Source: an uncultured Oscillospiraceae bacterium
Lineage (GTDB): Bacteria > Bacillota > Clostridia > Oscillospirales > Ruminococcaceae
Assembly: GCA_949737515.1 (NCBI GenBank)
Contig: CATJCP010000372.1
Coordinates: 1-36,034, forward strand
Direction: 5' to 3'
Length of the DNA: 36,034 nucleotides
Under the pieces are notes generated by a model. The model ran no database searches. It was given only the letters and a program-made list of their open reading frames with translations, and was not told the DNA's origin. Shown piece by piece: positions 1-6,793 of this stretch. The position numbers and the translations under genes were made by a program. How positions within the stretch are numbered: the first letter of the stretch is position 1; each line of letters starts with the position of its first letter.

Positions 1-30
1 AACCTGGCGGCTCTCTCAATTGGCGGGAAA

Positions 31-73
31 ATCCCCGGAAACGATTCCGCTTTTCAGCACAGCTCCCGGGGAT
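31..73 (-). terminator. Probable terminator of ridA
   Basis: Eight-base perfect inverted repeat (31-38 with 66-73) around a 27-base loop. On the minus strand it is followed directly by TTTT, and it lies just past the ridA stop. The loop is long for an intrinsic terminator, so confidence is moderate. Nothing else is visible in bases 1-86. Confidence 0.45.
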
Positions 74-86
74 TATGACGGTCTAA

Positions 87-470
87 TTATTTCCCGGTAT
101 AAACCACTGCTTCGATCTCCACCAAAGCGCCCTTGGGCAGGTCTGCCACTGCAAAGGCAGCCCGGGCAGGGCAATTTTCCGTAAAGAAGGTGGCATACAC
201 CTCGTTCATAGCCGTAAAATCGGAGATGTTCTTTAAGAGGACTGTTGTCTTTACAACATCCGACATCGACCTTCCAGCGGCTTCCACAATGGCCTTGACG
301 TTGGTCAAAGATTGCCGGCTCTGCTCCTGGATGCCGCCTTCCGCCAGGTTTCCGGTGGCGGGATCAATGGGAATCTGTCCGGAAACATACAGAAAATCTC
401 CGGCGGCAATTGCCTGGGAGTAAGGCCCGATTGCCGATGGGGCGTTGGAGGTCGCAATCACTTTTTTCAT
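87..470 (-). CDS. ridA: RidA family enamine/imine deaminase
   Basis: Small RidA/YjgF/YER057c protein of 127 residues, the usual family length. The family hydrolyses reactive 2-aminoacrylate and related enamines released by PLP enzymes such as threonine dehydratase, in the cytosol as a trimer. The sequence shows the hallmark N-terminus with [14 protein letters not shown], then [12 protein letters not shown], and the C-terminal [23 protein letters not shown], which holds the conserved substrate-binding Arg and the catalytic-site Glu. I chose the ATG at 470. A TTG three codons upstream is only 4 bases from the AAAGGA ribosome site, which is too close, while the ATG is at a workable distance. It is the last gene of a minus-strand run but has its own promoter and a leader of about 120 bases, so it is probably monocistronic. 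Confidence 0.95.
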   Translation of the reverse strand: MKKVIATSNAPSAIGPYSQAIAAGDFLYVSGQIPIDPATGNLAEGGIQEQSRQSLTNVKAIVEAAGRSMSDVVKTTVLLKNISDFTAMNEVYATFFTENCPARAAFAVADLPKGALVEIEAVVYTGK

Positions 471-598
471 GGGGATCAAACCGTCCTTTCATTTTGCATC
501 ACTGTATTTAGGGCCTGCTTTCCCCATTGCCCTGACAAATCGTACCGGCCTGGGTAAGGGCAGATCCCTTCTCTGATAGAGATGATCTCTGTCCTTTG

Positions 599-627
599 AT
601 TTTACCATACCTTATGCAGAACGTCCA
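599..627 (-). promoter_or_regulatory. Candidate promoter of ridA
   Basis: On the minus strand TGGACG (622-627), a 17-base spacer and TAAAAT (599-604). It would give a leader of about 120 bases before the ridA ATG. The stretch 471-660 contains no gene. I see short imperfect repeats in the leader but no riboswitch class that I recognise. Confidence 0.45.
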
Positions 628-660
628 CCCCCTTTTTCATTTGCGGGGGCATCCGCCGCG

Positions 661-1908
661 TCAGTTTACAATATGCTTACAATAAGACCGGACGGTCAAA
701 AACAAAAAGACCGGAATCTCAATTGCACAGGCGCCTATCATGGCGTACGGCGTCCAAAGGGCCAGGCTGCCAACCCTCAGAAATTGAAAATCCGTTATGG
801 CATAGAGGACGCTGGCCTGGATGCTTGTGCCGCTGGCAGGGAGAATACTGCAGATCCATCCCGAAGTCTCCCCTGGCAGCGTCATACATATCACCACCGG
901 CGCAATGCAGAATGCCAGTGCCATTGCCAAGGAAGTCCCGGTGCGTTTGCACCTGGAAGAGAGAAATAGGGTAAAGCTCACCGAGGCCAGCACCGAAAGC
1001 AGCCCCGCAGCGGCAAACAGGCACTGCAGCTCCCCAATGTTTATTTCAATCAGCGTGACGATGGAGTACATCATCTGAATGGAGGTTCTGGTGCAGTCCC
1101 AGCCAAACAGGCTGTTCACCGTCAGAAGATACGCAGCAGCACAGGCTGTAAATGCCGTCCCGCTGATCAAAAGGGCTGCGGCGGCCTTTGCCGCTCCCAA
1201 TCTACCCCTGCCGTGCCTGGTACACCGGAGGATATCATCCGCACCGGACTGGTAATCTGCAGAAAACACCGGCGCAGCGGTCACAACGCAGAACAGCAGC
1301 ACCAGAAGGCCCATAATATTCTGATAATCCATTACCGTGGAGCTCATGCCTGGATAGACCTCAAAGGGTTTAGCAACCTGCCGGTACATCTCCGCTGCCT
1401 TGCTTCGAGCTGCTGGGCTGTCCGGCTGTTCCATGGCCATGAGAGAGACAATCCGTTCCTCGCATACGGTATAAAAGCTGTCCAACTGTTTTGGATCGAT
1501 CTCCATCAGCGTTGGGGCCATGCCCGTGTTCGGGTCAGCAAACGCCTCTCTGACCCCATGGAGCAGCGGCGCAATGGGGAGTATTTCCTGTTGGTAGACG
1601 CCCTCCGGCAGATCGTAGGACTCCGCCACCCCATATTTGCTTAGGCAGGCCTGATAGGCCTCTACCGCCCTGCGCACCCTCTCTGGGGAAACAATCCCAG
1701 AGGCCCCTGACTGCCGTTCCTTTTCATAGGCAATAGAGGCCCGTCCGGTCAGGGAAATCTCCTTTCCCTCCCCGTCTGTGTAATTGGTATAACAATAGCT
1801 TACCGGCAGGTACGCCAGCAATATCGAGAATACCAGAGCCAATATCAGTAAAATCCAGGTGGATTTCGCCTTCAAAATTCGTTTCAGTTCCAGTCTTAAA
1901 ATTCTCAT
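661..1908 (-). CDS. ABC transporter permease, BcrB/ABC-2 type
   Basis: Membrane subunit of about 415 residues pairing with the ATPase gene just upstream. One membrane segment lies near the N-terminus (about residues 16-36, after a basic start MRILRLELKRILKAKS). A long extracytoplasmic section of roughly 150 residues follows, then about five hydrophobic segments in the second half. This topology fits ABC-2 permeases of the bacitracin/lantibiotic-resistance type. The ATG at 1908 is preceded by GGAGGG inside the end of the ATPase gene, and only 5 bases separate the ATPase stop from this start, so translation is coupled. The longer reading frame to 1956 lies inside the ATPase gene and lacks a better ribosome site. 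The substrate cannot be told from sequence. The VanRS context points to an envelope-active peptide or to membrane homeostasis. Confidence 0.85.
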   Translation of the reverse strand: MRILRLELKRILKAKSTWILLILALVFSILLAYLPVSYCYTNYTDGEGKEISLTGRASIAYEKERQSGASGIVSPERVRRAVEAYQACLSKYGVAESYDLPEGVYQQEILPIAPLLHGVREAFADPNTGMAPTLMEIDPKQLDSFYTVCEERIVSLMAMEQPDSPAARSKAAEMYRQVAKPFEVYPGMSSTVMDYQNIMGLLVLLFCVVTAAPVFSADYQSGADDILRCTRHGRGRLGAAKAAAALLISGTAFTACAAAYLLTVNSLFGWDCTRTSIQMMYSIVTLIEINIGELQCLFAAAGLLSVLASVSFTLFLSSRCKRTGTSLAMALAFCIAPVVICMTLPGETSGWICSILPASGTSIQASVLYAITDFQFLRVGSLALWTPYAMIGACAIEIPVFLFLTVRSYCKHIVN

Positions 1909-1913
1909 ATGGA

Positions 1914-2801
1914 TCAAACCCTCCAATTCTGTTCCCCATTTTGGGGGAACAGCCATAAATACAGGTCTTCCAGCCGGGGGACCGCCGGAACAGAACCGGC
2001 AATGCTGGGCTGGTCCGCGAGATAGCGAATAGAGGTCTCCCCGCCTCTCTCATTCCTCAGGTCGGCCAACTGGAGCTTATGTTCGTATTCTGAAGCCCTT
2101 TCTGCCGGAACTGTACAATCCCACACCTTCCCCTCCACCAGCCGGACCAGCTCTTCTGTTGTCCCAATGGCCAGCAGACTTCCATCCTTGATGACCACAT
2201 GACAGGACGCAGTATATTCCACATCCGGGACAACGTGAGTGGAAATCAGGACAATGCGGTTATGGGCAAATTCCGAAAGCAGGTTTCGGAAGCGCACCCG
2301 CTCGCCGGGATCAAGGCCGCCGGTAGGCTCATCCAAAATCAACACCTCCGGGTCGTTGAGCAGCGCCTGGGCAATTCCCACCCGCCGCTTCATGCCGCCG
2401 GAGAGGTTGGAAATTCTTTTGCGGCAGACCTCTGTCAGGGAAACCTGCTCCAGCAGCTGCCGGATTTTCCTGCGGCTCCGCCCCTCCGGGATCCCCTTCA
2501 GAGCGGAAATATATTCCAGGTAATCCCAGACAGTTAACTCATGGCAGAATCCAAACTCTTGGGGAAGATACCCAAAAAGATCCCGATACCTCTCCCCCAA
2601 AGTCTGAATGGGAACACCGTTGTATTCCACTCTGCCGGAGGTGGGTTCCATGATCCCGGCGATGATCCGCATCAAGGTGGTTTTACCCGCCCCATTGGCT
2701 CCCAGCAGTCCCCATACCCCCGGCGTTAGCTTCAGGCTGATGTCATCGACTGCCTTTTTGTCTCCAAACTGCTTTGAAACATGGTCGATCAGCAATTCCA
2801 T
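1914..2801 (-). CDS. ABC transporter ATP-binding protein, BcrA-like
   Basis: ATPase subunit of 295 residues. Visible motifs are Walker A GANGAGKTT (34-42), Q-loop YLPQEFG (about 79-85), signature LSGGMKRR (133-140), Walker B with catalytic Glu LILDEPTGGLD (154-164) and the switch His in ISTHVV (about 187-192). The residues after about 215 form a C-terminal extension typical of CcmA/BcrA-type ATPases. Start ATG 2801 has AGAGG upstream. It forms an operon with the permease that follows. The upstream region carries three VanR-like boxes (2910-2944) and an inverted repeat (2828-2882), so expression is probably driven by the adjacent response regulator. A role in antimicrobial peptide or bacitracin export is inferred from family and context, not proven. 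Confidence 0.92.
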   Translation of the reverse strand: MELLIDHVSKQFGDKKAVDDISLKLTPGVWGLLGANGAGKTTLMRIIAGIMEPTSGRVEYNGVPIQTLGERYRDLFGYLPQEFGFCHELTVWDYLEYISALKGIPEGRSRRKIRQLLEQVSLTEVCRKRISNLSGGMKRRVGIAQALLNDPEVLILDEPTGGLDPGERVRFRNLLSEFAHNRIVLISTHVVPDVEYTASCHVVIKDGSLLAIGTTEELVRLVEGKVWDCTVPAERASEYEHKLQLADLRNERGGETSIRYLADQPSIAGSVPAVPRLEDLYLWLFPQNGEQNWRV

Positions 2802-2827
2802 AGATAGGCCTCTTTTCTCGGTTAATT

Positions 2828-2882
2828 AAAAGGGTGTTCCCGCCCTGGCAGAATCATTATACCAGAAGCGAGAACACCCTTT
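2828..2882 (-). terminator. Inverted repeat: terminator of vanS, possible attenuator/operator of ABC genes
   Basis: Fifteen-base arms (2828-2842 and 2868-2882) with one mismatch around a 25-base loop. On the minus strand the second arm ends in TTT and runs into TTTTAATTAA, as in an intrinsic terminator for vanS. The loop contains a perfect TATAAT on the minus strand (2856-2861), so the same DNA may also hold a promoter for the ABC genes. Confidence 0.6.
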
Positions 2883-2909
2883 ATGTGCTCTTCCACACGG
2901 GATTCCACT

Positions 2910-2944
2910 GTTTTTCTGCAGATTGTCTTACGTTTTTCCTACAC
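2910..2944 (-). promoter_or_regulatory. Triple VanR-like box upstream of the ABC operon
   Basis: On the minus strand, three consecutive 12-base units: GTGTAGGAAAAA (2933-2944), ACGTAAGACAAT (2922-2933) and CTGCAGAAAAAC (2910-2921). They resemble the VanR box as I recall it (about TCGTANGAAAWT). The unit phasing, 11 then 12 bases, is exactly that seen in front of vanR at 4814-4848. The first unit overlaps the vanS stop codon. A weak -10 (CATAAA, 2881-2886) lies about 24 bases downstream. Confidence 0.55.
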
Positions 2945-4075
2945 ATTCCCGGCGGGTAGGGTAATCGTAAAAACCGTACGGCCGTTTTCACTTGCCGCGG
3001 TGACTGTCCCCCGATGAAGGACAACGATCTGCCTTGCAATTGCAAGGCCCAAACCTGTCCCTTCAGTGCTGCGTCCCGGGTCGAGCCGGTAAAACTGCTC
3101 AAATATCCGGTCCAGCTTTTCCTTTGGAATCGTGTCGCCCTGGTTGGAAAAGGTCAGGACCAGGTTGTCCCCGCTCTTTCCAGCAGTAATGGCAATCTCA
3201 GACCCGTCATAGCTGTACATGACCGCGTTGTGCAACAGGTTGTCAAATACCCGCTGCATCTTGTCCGCGTCGCATGTCAGGGCAATCTCCTTCTCTGCCT
3301 CAAGGCGGCAGGTCAGTCCCTTTTGATCCAGTATCGGCTTAAATTCGTATATAAGCTGCTCCAGGAAGCGCGTCAGATTGATCCCGCTGTACTGCAGGGT
3401 GACGCCGGAAAGATTATACTTTGCGATTTCCAAAAACTCATTGATCAGCTGCTCCAGCCGTTCCGCTTTGGAAAGGGAGATGGAAACATACTTCTCCCGC
3501 AGTTCCTCGGAAATCTCCCTCTCATCCCGCAGCAAGTTCAGATAGCTGATGGAGGAGGCTAGGGGCGTTTTCAGATCATGGGCCAGGTACATGACCAGGT
3601 CGTTCTTTCGCTGTTCAGATATGAGCATCTCATTTTTCTGCCGCTCTGTCATGCGCTTTATCCCGTTCATCTTCCGTTCTATGGAGAACAGCTCAGGGGG
3701 AAGGGATATCTCCCCAGGCGTATCCCGAAGCAGTTTGTCCATCCCCATGTCGATTTTCTCAAAATATCCGGTAAACCATCGGAGATAGACTTGGAGAAGG
3801 CCAAGAAACACCAGCGCCATGGAAAGCAGGATAAGCATGTCCATATGGCGGCGGAAGGTTTTCTGGTACAGATCCAGGGATTCCGTATATCCCATGCCGA
3901 AGAGAGCCTGAAAGAGGGATACCATTCCGCCGGCAAAATTGCCCCGAAGCAAAAAGGAATAGATGAAATAAACGGCAGCGGCAGACATCGCCAGCATTGA
4001 GACCGTCTGGAGAAAAATTTTTATCCGGATCTGTCGGAAATCCCTGCTCGCTTTACTTTTCAATGGTGTATCCAA
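2939..4075 (-). CDS. vanS: VanS-like sensor histidine kinase
   Basis: Membrane histidine kinase of up to 378 residues. TM1 is about 21-43, a short external loop of about 35 residues follows, and TM2 is about 79-98. After a linker come the H-box YLAHDLKTPLASS (His166), N-box FDNLLHNAVMYS, G1-like FSNQGDTIP, F-box IFEQFYRLD and G2 GTGLGLAIARQ. The short sensor loop and the DLKTPL phosphorylation box match the VanS(A/B) class, which senses glycopeptides or envelope stress. The open start at 4075 is TTG and overlaps the vanR end by 23 bases. A second TTG four codons on (about 4063) is better spaced from GGAG, so the true start is uncertain. No D-Ala-D-Lac or D-Ser ligase genes lie nearby. Its likely job is to control vanR and the downstream ABC transporter. 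Confidence 0.9.
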   Translation of the reverse strand: MDTPLKSKASRDFRQIRIKIFLQTVSMLAMSAAAVYFIYSFLLRGNFAGGMVSLFQALFGMGYTESLDLYQKTFRRHMDMLILLSMALVFLGLLQVYLRWFTGYFEKIDMGMDKLLRDTPGEISLPPELFSIERKMNGIKRMTERQKNEMLISEQRKNDLVMYLAHDLKTPLASSISYLNLLRDEREISEELREKYVSISLSKAERLEQLINEFLEIAKYNLSGVTLQYSGINLTRFLEQLIYEFKPILDQKGLTCRLEAEKEIALTCDADKMQRVFDNLLHNAVMYSYDGSEIAITAGKSGDNLVLTFSNQGDTIPKEKLDRIFEQFYRLDPGRSTEGTGLGLAIARQIVVLHRGTVTAASENGRTVFTITLPAGNV

Positions 4076-4754
4076 CTCCCCACACTGTTTTGATAAACCT
4101 TGGGTTTCTGGATGGCTCAGCCATCTTTTCCCGCAGCCTTCCGATATGGGCCATAACGGTATTGTTGTTGTTCAGAAACCTTTCTCCCCACACTGCCTCA
4201 AACAGCTCCTCAGAGGAGACGACCGTCCCCTGCCGTTCACAGAGATACCAGAGGATGGAAAACTCAATGGGGGTCAGCTGAAGCTCCCTTCCAAACAAAA
4301 AACATTTATGGCTGTCACGGTTGATCACAAGTCCTCTAATGTCGTATTCACGGGCCGTCTCCCCCATCCTGGATCCGGCATGATTATAGAGCGTATACCG
4401 CCGAAGCTGCGTCCTCACCCTGGCCGTCACCTCCAATGGGTTAAAGGGCTTGGTGATGTAATCGTCCGCCCCCATGGTCAGCCCCGTAATCTTGTCCCCA
4501 TCCGCTGTCCTTGCTGTGAGCATAATGATGGGGTAAAAGAATTTTTCCCGGATCCTTTTGCAAATCTGGAAACCGTCTACATCCGGGAGCATGACGTCCA
4601 GCACCGCCAAATCCAACGCCGTACTGTCAATACAGGCCAGCGCCTCTGTGCCGGTGTAAAACTTGTGGACAGTGTGGCCGTCGTTTGTGAGATACATCTC
4701 TATGACGTCGGCCAGCTCCCTCTCATCGTCCACCACTAAAATATTAGCTCCCAT
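4053..4754 (-). CDS. vanR: VanR-like response regulator (OmpR family)
   Basis: OmpR/PhoB-type regulator of 233 residues. The receiver domain (about 5-116) shows the acidic pocket DD at 9-10, phospho-acceptor Asp53 in VLDVMLPDVDG, Thr80 in IIMLTA and Lys102 in DYITKPF. The C-terminal winged helix (about 135-230) carries LTPIEFSILWYLCERQG and the family end VWGVGYTIEK. The receiver, with FYTGTEAL, ICKRIREKFFYPIIMLTA and DKITGLTMGADDYITKPF, resembles VanR of glycopeptide-resistance operons closely. Start ATG 4754 follows AAAGGAG. Its own promoter carries three VanR-like boxes (4814-4848), implying autoregulation. The gene overlaps vanS. Without ligase genes this should not be read as vancomycin resistance. 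It is an orphan VanRS module of the kind common in commensal Clostridia. Confidence 0.92.
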   Translation of the reverse strand: MGANILVVDDERELADVIEMYLTNDGHTVHKFYTGTEALACIDSTALDLAVLDVMLPDVDGFQICKRIREKFFYPIIMLTARTADGDKITGLTMGADDYITKPFNPLEVTARVRTQLRRYTLYNHAGSRMGETAREYDIRGLVINRDSHKCFLFGRELQLTPIEFSILWYLCERQGTVVSSEELFEAVWGERFLNNNNTVMAHIGRLREKMAEPSRNPRFIKTVWGVGYTIEK

Positions 4755-4781
4755 GCCACCGACTCCTTTCGTACTGCGGTC

Positions 4782-4848
4782 ATTATATCAGAAACATAAA
4801 TATTTTTTCTGTGTTTTCCCTACGAATTTTCTTAAGATTTTCCTACGG
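4782..4848 (-). promoter_or_regulatory. Autoregulated vanR promoter with three VanR-like boxes
   Basis: On the minus strand a perfect TATAAT (4782-4787) with no recognisable -35 at the right distance (AGAAAA), as expected for an activator-dependent promoter. Upstream sit CCGTAGGAAAAT (4837-4848), TCTTAAGAAAAT (4826-4837) and TCGTAGGGAAAA (4814-4825), phased 11 and 12 bases apart on one face of the helix and ending just before the -35 position. They resemble the known VanR box. Confidence 0.65.
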
Positions 4849-4857
4849 GGTCTACAA

Positions 4858-4904
4858 AAAGCAGCAAGGACCTTCTGATAAAACCAGAAGGTCCTTGCTG
4901 CTTT
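4858..4904 (-). terminator. Strong terminator of the pectinesterase gene
   Basis: Perfect 20-base stem (4858-4877 with 4885-4904) with a 7-base loop, followed on the minus strand by TTTTTG. It separates the pectinesterase from the vanR promoter immediately downstream. Confidence 0.9.
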
Positions 4905-4919
4905 AAAAATTGTTTGGTG

Positions 4920-5897
4920 CTATGCCTGGGGATTCCACCCGTCTTCCCCGCCCAGAACCCTTTCAACGGCGTATTCCTCCGCCTGTTCCTGGGAAAGCTT
5001 CCTGATCCATGAAGGGCGGCGGTCAAGGGAGGCCCCCGGCCCTTCGTTTCCATACTCCTCATAGCGGGCGGTTTGCTCCGCCTCCGGCTTTTTCCAGTTG
5101 TTCCAACCCTCCTGATGGATATGTCCGCCCAGATAGCACTGAATCACCGCCGTATGGGCGAAGTTTCTCCATGGCCTGCCCAGATAGACAGTGCCTAGAT
5201 CATTGTCAGAGGTAAAGCGGCAGTTGTGGAAAATGTAGCCGTACTTCTGCCCCTCCGGCGTAGACGCCGCCGTCACATATCCCCCCGGGCCGCCGCCGCT
5301 CCGCCTTTTGGAGAATATCTCGCAGCTTTGGAAATAGGCGGTTGCAGATCCGAAAATAAAATCCACATCCCCTCGGATATAGCAGTTTTCATAGTACTGC
5401 CGCCCATTGATTTTGGGCGCGTTTTCCCTGGGCCCTGCAAAGGAGTTGGGGATTATGGTGGAAGGGGGGAGGGGCCCGGTAAAAATGGTGTCCTGATAGC
5501 CCAGGAAGCGGCAGCCGCGGAAGGCAATGCGGTCTCCGTCTGCGTACATCGCCAGGGATTGCCCGGCAATACAGCCCGGCCCGGCGGCATTTTCAAAGGT
5601 CAGATTTTCCGCTGTCAGGTCATGGGAGCCGAAGAAGGCGGTGTAGGAGCGGAAGGTCCCGCTGCGCGTCCCCCCTGGAAGGATGGTGGAGGCTCCCTGA
5701 TCATAGGTGATATAGGTGGTCTTGGGGTCCTCCCCGGTAAAGCGGATATAGGGTGTTTCCACTTGCAGCTTTTCCCGGTAGACGCCAGGCTTGATTTGGA
5801 TTTCTACCCATTGGCTGTTGTCCTTTGGGATGGCGTCGACCGCTGCCTGGATGCTGGCATAATCGCCGCCGCTTTTTGAAACGACCAGTTTTTTCAT
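4920..5897 (-). CDS. Pectinesterase (carbohydrate esterase family 8)
   Basis: CE8 pectin methylesterase of 325 residues. The enzyme removes methyl groups from galacturonate in pectin, releasing methanol. Motifs in order: GGDYASIQAAVDAIP at the N-terminus, AGQSLA (Gln113), GYQDT (Asp136, general acid), GDVDFIFG (Asp179, nucleophile) and LGRPWR (Arg241, Trp243). All catalytic residues of the family are present. There is no signal peptide: the protein starts MKKLVVSKSGGDY and enters the first beta-helix strand at once, so it should act in the cytosol on imported oligogalacturonides. A TATACT -10 lies at 5935-5940 on the minus strand, but the -35 is poor. The gene ends in a strong terminator, so it looks monocistronic or downstream of the amidase gene, 74 bases away. 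Confidence 0.93.
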   Translation of the reverse strand: MKKLVVSKSGGDYASIQAAVDAIPKDNSQWVEIQIKPGVYREKLQVETPYIRFTGEDPKTTYITYDQGASTILPGGTRSGTFRSYTAFFGSHDLTAENLTFENAAGPGCIAGQSLAMYADGDRIAFRGCRFLGYQDTIFTGPLPPSTIIPNSFAGPRENAPKINGRQYYENCYIRGDVDFIFGSATAYFQSCEIFSKRRSGGGPGGYVTAASTPEGQKYGYIFHNCRFTSDNDLGTVYLGRPWRNFAHTAVIQCYLGGHIHQEGWNNWKKPEAEQTARYEEYGNEGPGASLDRRPSWIRKLSQEQAEEYAVERVLGGEDGWNPQA

Positions 5898-5971
5898 TGT
5901 GTCATCCCGCCCTTTTCTCGGATTTTTCCCTTACAGTATAGCATATTCCACGGGATTTTGCATCTGTAAAC

Positions 5972-6604
5972 TCAATAAAAGGGCGGAAAATATGGGCTAC
6001 CCGGCGCCGGAGCGGAGGCGGGAGGAGCGGGCTCGGCAGTTTCCGGAGGGACCGGGGCGGTGGGCGGGGCTTCATCTGGCGGCGGAGCTTCAGGGGAACA
6101 CTTTCTGGCCCCTTCTATATGGAGAAAACGGATCTGTGCAAACTGATAAGTATCCAGGGGCCGGCAGTCTGCGTCGTTGCTGTGGGCGGCAACGCGTATC
6201 CCCTCGTAGGTGGGAGGGCTGGGAACATGGACAACAATTACCGTGTGGTAAAAGTCCCCGTTGTCATCTCCAAACTGAACCACATCCCCAGGCTCTACTG
6301 ATTCGATCCCAACCTCTGTGGCAAAAGGACCGGCCCCCTGGTTTTGGGTCAAAAAATTATAGAGGTATTCGACCCCTGCCCAGGATGCGGTCCGGTCATT
6401 GCCGGACAGGTAGAACCAGCCGAAGGTCGGCGTGTAGTTCATGACTCCTGTCCCGGCATAGAGGCATTGGGAGACAAAATTGGTGCAGTCCCCTCCCAGC
6501 TGAGAAAAACTCAGGAATTCGGGGTTTCGGCGGTACGCCCAATAGTGGGCGTAGGCGACGGCCTTTTCCCGCTGGTATGGAACTGGGGTACATACATCCG
6601 GCAT
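5972..6604 (-). CDS. Amidase_6-type putative amidase with proline-rich tail
   Basis: Protein of 210 residues that resembles the Amidase_6 family (papain-like fold, related to NlpC/P60). It begins with YQREKAVAYAHYWAYRRNPEF and has the catalytic GGDCTNFVSQCLYAG (Cys40), then GDVVQFGDDNGDFYHTVIV (His120) and AAHSNDADCRPL. This order of Cys, His and a later polar residue matches the family. Residues 171-210 are mostly Pro, Ala and Glu and look disordered. There is no signal peptide or membrane anchor, so the site of action is unclear. Most relatives are taken to be peptidoglycan or peptide amidases, but the substrate here is unknown. ATG 6604 is preceded by GAAAGGG. It is divergent from the lipoprotein gene at 6794. 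Confidence 0.8.
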   Translation of the reverse strand: MPDVCTPVPYQREKAVAYAHYWAYRRNPEFLSFSQLGGDCTNFVSQCLYAGTGVMNYTPTFGWFYLSGNDRTASWAGVEYLYNFLTQNQGAGPFATEVGIESVEPGDVVQFGDDNGDFYHTVIVVHVPSPPTYEGIRVAAHSNDADCRPLDTYQFAQIRFLHIEGARKCSPEAPPPDEAPPTAPVPPETAEPAPPASAPAPGSPYFPPFY

Positions 6605-6730
6605 AACGGCACACCCTTTCTAAAAAATGAAGGTTGAAAAAGTTATCGTCAAAGAATACGCGTTTGGAGCGAAAAAAATGCCCTTTTATCGATTTGCAGT
6701 CCTCACAATAAAAATTTACAACTGTTCACC

Positions 6731-6759
6731 TTTTCACTGAGCATAGAATGTGATAAAAT
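6731..6759 (+). promoter_or_regulatory. Candidate promoter of the solute-binding lipoprotein gene
   Basis: TTTTCA (6731-6736), a 17-base spacer and TAAAAT (6754-6759), about 35 bases before the GTG start at 6794. The divergent gap 6605-6793 holds nothing else that I can name. Confidence 0.45.
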
Positions 6760-6793
6760 GGGAACGTATATGAGCGTTTAAAGGGGGGATACG

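Noticed and set aside
2939-4754. Vancomycin resistance operon
   Set aside because: Only VanRS-like genes are present; no VanH, ligase or VanX gene in the window.
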